Positions 1 to 7,105 of a stretch of 7,350 bases of DNA are shown in pieces (positions within the stretch are counted from its first letter, which is position 1; each line of letters starts with the position of its first letter). The DNA lies in assembly GCA_002049825.1 (NCBI GenBank), contig MVCZ01000191.1, positions 1 to 7,350 of the forward strand, read 5' to 3'. The notes beneath the pieces were generated by a model. That model was given only the letters and a program-made list of their open reading frames with translations. It ran no database searches and was not told where the DNA came from. Source of the DNA: Candidatus Zhuqueibacterota bacterium 4484_188. GTDB taxonomy: Bacteria; Calditrichota; Calditrichia; RBG-13-44-9. The position numbers and the translations under genes were made by a program.

Positions 1-2
1 TC

Positions 3-983
3 GATTCAACCGTAACCACCTCCCGGTGGTATTTTTACCGGGTAAGCGTTCTGGGGAAATCGGTGGAGAGCGAACCTTCCAATGTGGAAAAAGTGCTGCT
101 GGGTCCGGGCGAAGTCTGGATACTGACCCGCTACGGGTATTCGATTCACCACTATTCATACGATTTGCAAAGCAGGCTAGGAATTTACAACACTGATTTT
201 CCCCCGATCGACTGGGATTGGGATTTGGAAAACAACAGAATCTGGTTAGCTACAGCGCAATTCGGTTATGTAACACGGCTGGACGTAAACAGCGGCAGCG
301 AAGATTTTTTCATCCGCGACAGTTTGCGATATCCCATTGATGTGCAATGGGTGCCGCATTCAAATGCGCTTTTCATTTTGGATGTTGAGCAACGGAAAAT
401 ATTTCGTTTAGTAAACCAGGAGCTTTCCACAGCCGTTCGGCTGCCTTCCGATGAATATCGCCAATTTTGTTTGGACAATCAGGGTCACCTGTGGGTGCTG
501 GGCCAAAGAGACGCCCTGCGATTTAATTTGTTCGGTGAACAGCAGGATCGCATCATTTTTAACAGTGGATTTACCGGAAGAGACATTCTTTGCGACGACA
601 GCTTTTTTTACCTCCTTGCCGCAAACGATTCCACATCCGCATCCTGGTTGTTCAAAGTTTCCGCTGAAACCGGCGAAGCGGAGCAGTTTCAAATTCCCGG
701 TACCCTGGTAAAAATCAGGAAAACCGGTGCCGACGATTATTTCTGGGCGGTGGAATCACTGGGCGAAAATATTCACCGCTTAGTGAAACTTTCTGCTGCC
801 GGGCAACGTCTTTTGGAACTGAAGAGTGTTAGTTTTTTGGATGATGTGCAGATAAATCCCTATGACAAATCAATCATTACGGTCAGTCGCCTGGAAGATT
901 TCATCTCGCTGCTCGATAGCACCGGCACGGTTATTTCGTCACAAAACAGAATATACGATCCGATAAAAGTAAAAATCCGCTAA
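3..983 (+). CDS. FnIII / beta-propeller protein, 5'-truncated by window edge
   Basis: The reading frame is open to the left edge with no stop, so the GTG at 63 is probably an internal codon. The residues before it (WYFYRVSVLG, then ESEPSN across position 63) look like the last two strands of a fibronectin type III domain, and starting at 63 would cut that domain in half. The remaining 300 or so residues form repeated blade-like units with hydrophobic-aromatic strands (NNRIWLAT, NALFILD, GHLWVLG, FFYLLAA, YFWAVES, KSIITVS), about six blades of an NHL/YVTN/Vgb-like propeller. No catalytic motif is visible. Proteins of this build are usually exported to the periplasm or cell surface, but any signal peptide lies outside the window. 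The TAA stop overlaps the ATG of the next gene (TAATG, 981-985), suggesting translational coupling, so the propeller may be the sensory or binding partner of the membrane phosphatase. Domain assignment is by eye; the precise function is unknown. Confidence 0.75.
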   Translation, partial: DSTVTTSRWYFYRVSVLGKSVESEPSNVEKVLLGPGEVWILTRYGYSIHHYSYDLQSRLGIYNTDFPPIDWDWDLENNRIWLATAQFGYVTRLDVNSGSEDFFIRDSLRYPIDVQWVPHSNALFILDVEQRKIFRLVNQELSTAVRLPSDEYRQFCLDNQGHLWVLGQRDALRFNLFGEQQDRIIFNSGFTGRDILCDDSFFYLLAANDSTSASWLFKVSAETGEAEQFQIPGTLVKIRKTGADDYFWAVESLGENIHRLVKLSAAGQRLLELKSVSFLDDVQINPYDKSIITVSRLEDFISLLDSTGTVISSQNRIYDPIKVKIR

Positions 984-2342
984 TGGTTAAAATAATTATA
1001 AAATTACTCTACATTTTTATTCCAATCCTGATGATTGCTATTGTAGCAGTCGACTTGCTATCGTTCTACAGCGGGATTACTTTGAGCTTAATTTCCTACC
1101 TGCGGGAATGTATCATCATTGGCATTCTGTTCATCTGGTATCAAATTTTAAAAAAGAAACTTCACTTTGATGAACTGTCCATTACACAAAACCTGGTTCG
1201 CCTTGCCATCCTTATTTTCCTCAATTTTTTCATCACCCTTATTTTACAGATGCTGCTAAAACCGCAGTATTCTTCGGAATTTCCGCCACTGTATCAAACT
1301 CCCAGTTCCATTTTCATGTCCACTTTTATGGCATTGACTGCAGCGATGACACTGGTACCGGCAATTTTAATTCTGAAACAACTTATTTTTTATAAACGCA
1401 AACGCTACACCGCCCTGTTCTTCAATTTCTTTCTGGTAACCGTTTCACTGAATGCGGTTGCAGTGTTTATTACCAAAGAGCCGGTTGGTTTTTTTCGCTT
1501 TGCCCCGGAATCGATGGCAAATGATATTACCCTGCTGCTGGCGATTGTTTCCATGTTTATTCTTTCTTTTCGCAACGAATGGATTACCTCGCTTCCTCGC
1601 AAAAAGAAATTGCTTTATTCCGGGTTGGGAATTCCACTCTATATTGCCATTGTTTCCTTATTCGATTTTTCCTACCGGACACCGCTTCCGGCGTATAGCC
1701 TGAGTATTGCTGCGCTTTCCTATACCATGTGGGCTTTCCTGGTACTTTACGGTGGAATCGCTTTACTGAAGTTGTTTTTTCATCTGCCCACTGCGCGGGT
1801 GTTTGATAAGAAAATGCGGGAACTTAGTTCGCTCTACGATTTCGGTCGGATGCTGAATTCGGAAACAACATCGGAGCGGTTGCTGCCATTGGTTGCCAAA
1901 CTTACCACTAAAGTTTTGATGAGCGATTCGGTGTGGTTGCTCCTTTCTGAAGAGAATGGTGAAAAGTTCTCCCTTGCTGCCCGTGAAAACCTCACCGAAT
2001 CTGATGTGCAGCTAAGTCCTTTTTCCGGCATGCAGGGGCTTAATGGGGCAATAGCCGGGAAAAAAGCACCGGTGTTGGTTAACGATGTTTCCCACAACCG
2101 GCAATTCCGCGATTTGCTCAAATGGAAGAAAAATGCCCGGACAATTATCGGTGCGCCCCTGTTGGGAAATCGCGGAAAGCTGATTGGGATAATTTATGCT
2201 ACTAAAACCAAAGAATATACTTTCGATGTGGATGATCTGTCTCTGTTGGAAGGAATCGCAAACCAGGCGGCAATTGCGCTGGAGAATGTGAAATTGCTTC
2301 AGGAATCGATTGAACGGGAGCGCCTGGAACAGGAGCTGAAAG

Positions 2343-2354
2343 TTGCCCGCTTAC
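2343..2354 (+). other. Deletion scar in the phosphatase gene
   Basis: The octamer TTGCCCGC (2343-2350) serves both frames. Read in the upstream frame it ends the linker KVAR; read in the downstream frame it begins LPAY, directly before the EVGGDYYD metal motif. Only 4 bases separate the R codon from the E codon, where the paralogous phosphatase in this window has 27 codons. The simplest reading is loss of about 77 bp between two copies of this octamer, keeping one copy. The size rests on the paralogue; the lost copy cannot be seen. Confidence 0.6.
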
Positions 2355-2836
2355 GAGGTGGGTGGCGATTATTACGATTTTTTTTCCTTTGCCGACGGGA
2401 AGCCGGGAATCATCATTGGCGACGTTTCGGGTAAAGGAACCTCGGCAGCGCTGTATATGGCAGAGTTCAAGGGCGTGGTTCAGACACTGGCTCATAGTTA
2501 CACAACGCCGGCGCAATTAGCCTATGCTGCCAATCGGGTGGTGTACTCGCACACCGAGCGTAAAGCGTTTATCAGTGCGGTAGTTGCCAAACTTGATCCG
2601 GCAAATCGTTTCCTGACCTTTGCCCGCGCGGGGCATCCGCCAATAATGTATTGTTCCGGCGACGACCGTTCGCCGCAAAACCTGATGTCTGCCGGCATCG
2701 GTATTGGTCTGGATTCAGGCGATACATTTAACCGGATACTGGAGGAAAAAACCGTACGCTTAATACCGGGCGCTTCGGTTGTTCTCTATACCGATGGTGT
2801 TACCGAAGCCAGAAATGCGAAGGGAGAAGAATTCTC

Positions 2837-2862
2837 GGAGGAACGCCTGGGAGGAACGCCTG
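2837..2862 (+). repeat. 13-bp exact tandem duplication causing a frameshift
   Basis: Two adjacent perfect copies of GGAGGAACGCCTG occupy 2837-2849 and 2850-2862. Deleting either copy joins EEFSEERL to QALLQGCVGKSAEE in one frame, which matches the EEFGEERLKEL order of the paralogous phosphatase and restores the C-terminal HDDLTF metal motif. The extra unit of 13 bases therefore explains the frame change exactly. Confidence 0.9.
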
Positions 2863-3232
2863 CAAGCACTTTTGCAAGGATGCGTGGGGAAATCCGCCGA
2901 GGAAACCAAGGAACAGCTTATCCAATCCATTATCGATTTTTGTGGCGAAACGCCACTTCATGACGATCTGACGTTTATTGTGCTACGGTGCTGCATGGAA
3001 ATTTTGTTTTGAATTCAACCAGTCAGGAATTATTTTCTAAATACAAGTGTGCCAGTAGTAAACAAATTGATGAAAACTTCATTTGAAACGGTAATTTCCT
3101 TATTTGTTGTCCTGTTTATTCGGAGGAGATTCGGAATCAGGGCTTGTTTGGTTGTGGAAATCTTGTCCGGACCGGATTATTTAAAAGGAATGATAACTTT
3201 TTTGGGATATGAAGCGTAAATAGGTAAGTGTG

Positions 3233-3238
3233 AAGGAG
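3233..3238 (+). promoter_or_regulatory. Ribosome binding site that sets the STAS start
   Basis: AAGGAG lies 6 bases before the ATG at 3245. It overlaps the coding frame that would follow from an upstream GTG at 3230, which has no comparable site of its own. This favours 3245 as the start. Confidence 0.75.
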
Positions 3239-3244
3239 AAGCAA

Positions 3245-3598
3245 ATGGAGAAGTTTGAAGTGTTTCGGCATGATATTGATGATATAAGTGTGCTAAATAT
3301 CCAGGGTTTTTTGGATGCTCATACTGCACCGGACTTTGAGAACGAGCTTCAAAAATTGTTGCAGGAGAAACGCTATAAAATCATTGTGAACCTGGACGGT
3401 TTGCAATACATCAGTTCGGCGGGGCTGGGTGTTTTTATGGGTGTGATCGAAGACATCCGGGAAAACAAGGGCGACCTGAAGATTTGTAATGCAGGGGAGA
3501 AAGTGTTTAAAGTTTTTGATCTGCTGGGGTTTCCCAGCCTGTATGAATTCTACCCCACTGAAGCGGAAACGGTGGAAAAATTTAAGGCAGCGGATTAA
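3245..3598 (+). CDS. STAS-domain anti-anti-sigma factor (RsbV/SpoIIAA-like)
   Basis: This 117-residue protein is a single STAS domain of normal family length. It has the N-terminal strand pair (ISVLNIQGFLDAHTAP), the strand KIIVNLDGLQYI, and the conserved phosphorylation loop ISSAGLGVF with serines 57 and 58, the site a partner HATPase kinase would phosphorylate. The C-terminal part (VFKVFDLLGF, about 85-94) is also typical. In the partner-switching scheme the unphosphorylated form binds the anti-sigma kinase and releases its target; PP2C phosphatases regenerate that form. Here the gene sits directly before a HATPase gene and between two PP2C phosphatase genes, which supports this role. The start at ATG 3245 is chosen from the AAGGAG site; a GTG at 3230 would add five residues. 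The frame is clean, unlike the two flanking phosphatase genes. The output target is not visible. Confidence 0.92.
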   Translation: MEKFEVFRHDIDDISVLNIQGFLDAHTAPDFENELQKLLQEKRYKIIVNLDGLQYISSAGLGVFMGVIEDIRENKGDLKICNAGEKVFKVFDLLGFPSLYEFYPTEAETVEKFKAAD

Positions 3599-3629
3599 TA
3601 AATTTTCCAGAGAATGACAGGAAAGTCAG

Positions 3630-4076
3630 ATGTCACAGAATAAAACAAAAAGTCAAAAGTATCGGTTGAAGCTTCCCATCGATACGGCAAACCTCGATAT
3701 TATCCGGGAATTCGTTGCCGGAATTGCCCAGAATATTGGGTTTGATGACGAGGATATTCACCGGATTGAACTGGCAGTGGATGAAGCCAGTACCAATGTA
3801 ATTCGCCATGCTTATGAAGGACAGACACAAAACGATAAATTTATTTTAATCGAAGTGAAAACCTTTCCGGATCGGTTGGAGATTTCGGTCATTGATCACG
3901 GCAAGGGGTTTGAACCGGATAAAATAAAAGAACCGGAAATGGATGCTTATTTCAAACAAATGAAACGGGGTGGACTGGGACTTTACCTGATCAAAACCTT
4001 GATGGATAAAGTAGATTATTTTATCAAACCGGGAGTGCGCAACCGGGTAAAAATGGTGAAATACCTGTCTCTATGA
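3630..4076 (+). CDS. HATPase_c anti-sigma factor / serine kinase (RsbW/SpoIIAB-like)
   Basis: This 148-residue protein is a stand-alone GHKL ATPase domain. The N box is ELAVDEASTNVIRHAY (47-62) with E52 and N56 for catalysis and Mg-ATP, G1 is DHGKGF (89-94), and G2 is RGGLGLYLIKTLMD (113 on). There is no histidine-kinase dimerisation domain, receiver or membrane helix, so it fits the cytosolic anti-sigma kinase class that phosphorylates a STAS partner. It follows the STAS gene by 31 bases, which suggests one transcript and matched partners. A moderate AGGAAA sequence lies about 7 bases before the ATG. Members of this family bind a sigma factor or another effector; none is encoded in the window, so the output could be a distant sigma factor or a non-sigma target. 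Confidence 0.9.
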   Translation: MSQNKTKSQKYRLKLPIDTANLDIIREFVAGIAQNIGFDDEDIHRIELAVDEASTNVIRHAYEGQTQNDKFILIEVKTFPDRLEISVIDHGKGFEPDKIKEPEMDAYFKQMKRGGLGLYLIKTLMDKVDYFIKPGVRNRVKMVKYLSL

Positions 4077-4350
4077 TCATGAAAAAATCGGATTGAGTTG
4101 TAAAAAATAATCATTTGGGATTTATCATATATCCAAAAATCTCCCTAAGCGGAAGTTTGAGTGTTTTGGCAAAAAATTATCGGCAAAATAATTAAAATTC
4201 ACTAAAGAAATCGTTAGTCGGCAAAGTAAGCCGTTACGAAATCCGAAAGAATTATAAACAGTGAAAACCGTTTTGAAATCCTTTTCATCATTTTGCCAAA
4301 TATAAACAGATATTCAAAACAAATTAACCAGCTAAACCGAACAGAAAATC
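4077..4350 (+). other. AT-rich intergenic region before the soluble phosphatase
   Basis: These 274 bases hold no supported gene. The run is strongly AT-rich and differs from the flanking coding DNA, so it probably contains the promoter of the 4351 gene, but I see no convincing -35/-10 pair and no clear Shine-Dalgarno before that start. GGCAAAA occurs at 4168 and 4182 (14 bases apart), GGCAAA at 4220, and the inverted form TTTTGCC at 4291. A short CGGC/GCCG hairpin lies around 4219-4233. No hairpin followed by a T-run marks the end of the upstream operon. Confidence 0.4.
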
Positions 4351-5813
4351 ATGCCCGGACTTTTAGATTATCTATCCGATAAATACCAGGTTGAAAACGT
4401 AAAACAGATCAATGAACGGTTGGTCGAGCTGTCCTCTCTTTTCGAGATCAGCCAGATATTAAACGCTTCGATTGAACTGCATACGGTTCTGAACAACATT
4501 CTGCTGATTCCCATGGGACGGCTGATGCTTTCCCGGGGCGTTGTTTTATTACGAAAATCCCGTGCTTTTGAGCCGGTTCTGGGCAAGGGGTAAATCTGCA
4601 GCTCGATGCCCGTATCCAGCAGCTTAAAACTTTGTTCGACATTGCCCAGGGATTGTCGGCAACCCTGGACAGCCAGAAAATCGAGAAACTGCTCACCTAC
4701 GCCCTGATGGGGCAAATGCTGGTAAATAAATATTGTATTGTTCTCAGAGAGAATAGTGGGATCCCGCGCTTGGATTGTAAAGGGTTTAGCGGGGAATCTG
4801 TGGAGACGGTCATGGAGGATTTGCTGAAATGCAATCGCATTGAGAGTGCCATGCTGGTGAGTGAATTCTCTACCGTAAAATTGCGTAAAAAATTATTGAA
4901 GATGGGAGCCTGCGTATTTATCCCCATGCGCCATCAAAGTAAAGTCATCGGTTTTATCCTGCTCGGTGAAAAAATAAATAAGGAACCGTTTACTCCGGTT
5001 GACCTGGAATTTTTAACCACCCTGGTCAGCCAGGCAGTGGTGTCGCTGGAGAATGCCCGGCTTTTCCAGGAAACGTTGGAAAAGCAACGAATCGAACAGG
5101 AATTGCAGGTGGCAAAAACCATTCAAAAGAAACTGCTGCCCCGGGAAATCCCGCAGATCGAGCATTACGATGTTTGGGGACTCAACATATCCAGCAAGGA
5201 AGTGGGTGGGGATTATTTCGATGTGATCCCGGTGTCGGAACAGCGGGTGTGCCTGGCAATCGGTGATGTTTCCGGCAAAAGCGTGCCCGCTTCGCTTTTG
5301 ATGGCAAATCTACAAGCTGGGCTGCGCACCATTATCGCCGAAGATGTGCCGCTGGACCGGGTGTGTGCCAAGCTAAATAATTTAATTTACCAGAATACCG
5401 ACATTGATAAATATATTACCTTTTTCGTTGCGATTCTCGATACCGGGAAGCATCAACTGAATTATGTCAATGCCGGGCACAATCCGCCGTTTGTTTTCAG
5501 GGGAAACGGAGAAATGGAGCTATTGAGCACCGGCGGTATTATTTTGGGAATGATACCCAATTTTACCTATGAAATGGGGAACATTGCTTTTGAGCCGGAT
5601 GACTTGTTGGTTTGTTACACAGACGGAGTGAACGAAGCCATGAACCCCGCCCAGGAGGAATTCGGGGAAGAGCGATTAAAAGAGTTGATACACGCCGGTA
5701 AAAATTTAGCCTCCAAAGCGCTGGCAGAGAAAATTGTTGCGGAATTGGAAAACTACGCGGAAAGCGAACCCCAGGCAGATGATATTACGCTCTTGATTGC
5801 CCGCCGGTTGTGA
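4351..5813 (+). pseudogene. Soluble GAF-GAF-PP2C serine phosphatase, first GAF truncated, frameshifted
   Basis: The first frame (4351-4593) begins with YLSDKYQVENVKQINERLVELSSLFE in two overlapping helical stretches and enters a GAF domain (LLIPMGRLMLSRGVVLL), then stops after VLGKG. The second frame, open from 4572, reads GVNLQLDARIQQLKTLFDIAQ, a full second GAF (ALMGQMLVNKYCIVL to LENARLF), linker, then an intact PP2C domain. Counting residues from the TTG at 4632, the metal aspartates are D194 (EVGGDYFD), D212 (GDVSGKS), D331 (YTDGVNEA) and D384 (ADDITL), with AGHNPP between. One extra G in the GGGG at 4587-4590 would join the frames, but the first GAF would still lack roughly 100 residues, so a larger deletion is the better explanation. 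It has no membrane helices, so a cytosolic signal is likely. The probable substrate is the STAS protein encoded upstream. Internal initiation at or before 4632 could still make an active GAF2-PP2C protein. Confidence 0.8.
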
Positions 5814-5879
5814 GCAGAAAGTGTGCATTCAAATAATACGTTCGCCCACAAAACATACGAATAAAAAGTTTTACTATAT

Positions 5880-5923
5880 GAGCCGATCCCCTTCGGCAGG
5901 CTCAGGACAGACCTGTCGGTGAG
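5880..5923 (+). repeat. REP-like palindromic intergenic element (candidate)
   Basis: Two compact inverted repeats are adjacent: GCCGA (5882-5886) with TCGGC (5893-5897) around a 6-base loop, and CTCA-GACAG (5901-5910) with CTGTC-TGAG (5913-5923). GAGCC (5880-5884) can alternatively pair with GGCTC (5899-5903). The core CTTCGGCAGGCTCAGGACAG resembles a dispersed palindromic repeat type I recall from many environmental genomes; on the minus strand it reads as VLSLPKG-like peptide, a well-known source of false ORFs. It lies between two convergent genes, a usual place for such elements. Only one copy is in the window, so repetitiveness is not shown here. Confidence 0.45.
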
Positions 5924-5990
5924 GAACGCCTTAGACAATTTCCGGATGGTGAATCGCAAACAGGAGTTTCCACGGGGACAGGTTGCTTCT

Positions 5991-6024
5991 GCGGTCAGCG
6001 AACAATCACTATTCGCTGGTCCGC
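5991..6024 (-). terminator. Strong hairpin just after the phosphofructokinase stop
   Basis: GCGG (5991-5994) and CAGCGAA (5996-6002) pair with TTCGCTG (6012-6018) and CCGC (6021-6024), giving an 11-bp stem with a 1x2 bulge and a 9-base loop. It begins 6 bases past the pfk stop codon on the minus strand. Neither strand has a following T-run, so it is not a classic intrinsic terminator; transcript-end stabilisation or factor-dependent termination is possible. Confidence 0.4.
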
Positions 6025-6030
6025 GGATAT

Positions 6031-7063
6031 TTAAACCATTTTTACCCCAAAACTAGTACCCACCGAAAGCGCTGCCCGGATAAGCGGTGAATCTTTCGGA
6101 ACCAGTTTCTGTTTTCCCATTACATTTTCAATCGGCACCGGTACAATTTCATTTCCTTTCCTGCGAGACAACCAACTCCATCGCTTTCACGGCAAAACGG
6201 GTTGCCAGCAGGCGGTCTAATGGTGTGGGTGTGCCGCCGCGCTGCAGGTGCCCCAAAATGGTCACCCGGGATTCAATCCCGGTGGCTTCCTCTATTTGGT
6301 GCGAAATCCGGTGGCTGATTCCACCCAGGCGAACCCGTTCCGGACTGTCTTCCACGATTTTCTTTACCACTTGTTCGCCGCCTTTACCGAAACGGCTGCG
6401 TTGGCGCACCACCCGGTAAACCTCTTTCATCTGGTAGGGCAGTTCCGGGATTAATATGATATCCCCGCCGCCGGCAACACCGGATTCCAGGGCTAACCAG
6501 CCGGCGTTTCTGCCCATTACTTCGACAATCATCACCCGGTGATGAGACTGTGCGGTACTGTGCAGGCGGTCAATCGCCTCGGTGGCAACCTGGCGGGCGG
6601 TATCGAAACCGAAAGTGGTGTCGGTTTCCATTAAATCTTTATCGATGGTCTTGGGAACGCCCACAATACGGGCACCTTTTTCCGCTAACATGCCGGCGAT
6701 GGTCATCGTGCCGTCGCCGCCCACTGCAATCAGCGCATCCAATCCCAAATCCTGGTAGAGTTCCATGCATTGATCGGAAACATCTATGGTTACCGTTTTT
6801 CCGTTCTCCAGGACAATGTGCTCAAACGGATTGGCTTTATTGCTTGCTCCCAGGATAGTGCCGCCCTGGGTGAGAATGCCGGACACTTTTTCGAAAGTTA
6901 AAAAAGTAAAACGGTTTTCAATCAATCCTTCGAATCCATCGTGAAAACCAATCACTTCCATGCCGTATTTGTTAATTGCCGTTTTGGTAACCCCGCGGAT
7001 TACCGCATTGAGACCAGGGCAGTCGCCGCCGCCGGTTAAAATGCCGATTCTCTTCTTTCCCAT
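6031..7063 (-). pseudogene. pfkA: 6-phosphofructokinase, group III-like, frameshifted near C terminus
   Basis: The enzyme phosphorylates fructose 6-phosphate in glycolysis. Counting from the ATG at 7063, motifs are GILTGGGDCPG (7-17), GGDGT (115-119), VPKTID (136-141, D141 the catalytic base), R176, EVMGRNAGW (181-189), and R266, H272 and R275 in ESRVTILGHLQRGG. Gly118 with Lys138 at the two donor-specificity positions is the combination I associate with ATP-using group III enzymes. The motif is TIDKD instead of the usual TIDND. Two defects are visible. At about 6383-6391 RFGKGGEQVV lacks some 15 residues of the segment equivalent to E. coli AIVAITEHM, which carries substrate-binding Glu222. 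At 6157-6169 the frame breaks: the main frame stops at 6149, while the other frame gives GNEIVPVPIENVMGKQ and a typical C terminus to TAA at 6031. The start at 7063 is preferred over 7069 because AAGAGGG then has 6-base spacing. As written the product is probably inactive. Confidence 0.85.
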
Positions 7064-7069
7064 TTTCAT

Positions 7070-7076
7070 CCCTCTT
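7070..7076 (-). promoter_or_regulatory. Ribosome binding site deciding the phosphofructokinase start
   Basis: On the minus strand AAGAGGG directly abuts the ATG at 7069 but lies 6 bases before the second ATG at 7063. Normal spacing therefore favours 7063, which gives MGKKRIGILT, a usual start for this enzyme. Confidence 0.65.
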
Positions 7077-7105
7077 GATAATTGCTCATTGAAATCTTTT
7101 TACAT

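Larger units (their letters stand above)
983..3012 (+). pseudogene. Membrane-anchored GAF-PP2C (SpoIIE-type) serine phosphatase, two frameshifts
   Basis: The first frame (983-2434) encodes about eight hydrophobic helices (residues roughly 5-28, 35-55, 70-92, 108-133, 142-163, 181-196, 211-228, 243-266), a GAF domain (about 285-437) and a linker helix ending ERERLEQELKVAR. The PP2C/SpoIIE domain continues in the second frame from 2343, with metal-binding aspartates in EVGGDYYDF and GDVSGKG, AGHPP, and YTDGVTEA. After about 2849 the end is in the third frame (ERLQALLQ to HDDLTF, stop at 3010-3012). The family role is to dephosphorylate a STAS anti-anti-sigma protein in response to a signal, here sensed by the membrane region or GAF. 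Break 1 (about 2343-2354) lacks some 25 residues that the paralogue at 4351-5813 has between VAK and EVGGDY (TIQKKLLP onward). Break 2 is a 13-bp tandem duplication (2837-2862). As written, translation stops at 2434 and gives a sensor without a phosphatase. Assembly error is possible. The start overlaps the upstream stop by one base. Confidence 0.85.

Noticed and set aside
63..65. GTG at 63 as the start of the propeller gene
   Set aside because: The frame stays open to the left edge and the codons before it continue a fibronectin type III pattern, so this is an internal valine.
1405..2121. Minus-strand and alternate-frame ORFs inside the membrane phosphatase gene
   Set aside because: They are shadows of the GAF/membrane coding frame with no domain character.
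3012..3036. AATTC/GAATT hairpin followed by ATTTTC as a terminator of the membrane phosphatase gene
   Set aside because: A 5-bp AT-rich stem with a 10-base loop is too weak to support.
3166..3176. Palindrome TCCGGACCGGA upstream of the STAS gene as an operator
   Set aside because: Only 11 bp, single copy and no associated promoter that I can support.
3070..3219. Small ORF of 49 residues upstream of the STAS gene (MKTSFETVISLFVVLF, then RRRFG)
   Set aside because: The hydrophobic N terminus followed by arginines hints at a small membrane protein, but there is no Shine-Dalgarno, no recognisable family, and chance frames of this size are common.
3230..3232. GTG at 3230 as the start of the STAS gene
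   Set aside because: The AAGGAG site lies just after it and is well spaced for ATG 3245.
5753..5959. Minus-strand frame of 68 residues in the convergent gap
   Set aside because: It overlaps the phosphatase C terminus and runs through the palindromic repeat, giving a VLSLPKG-type peptide typical of false ORFs; no ribosome site or domain.
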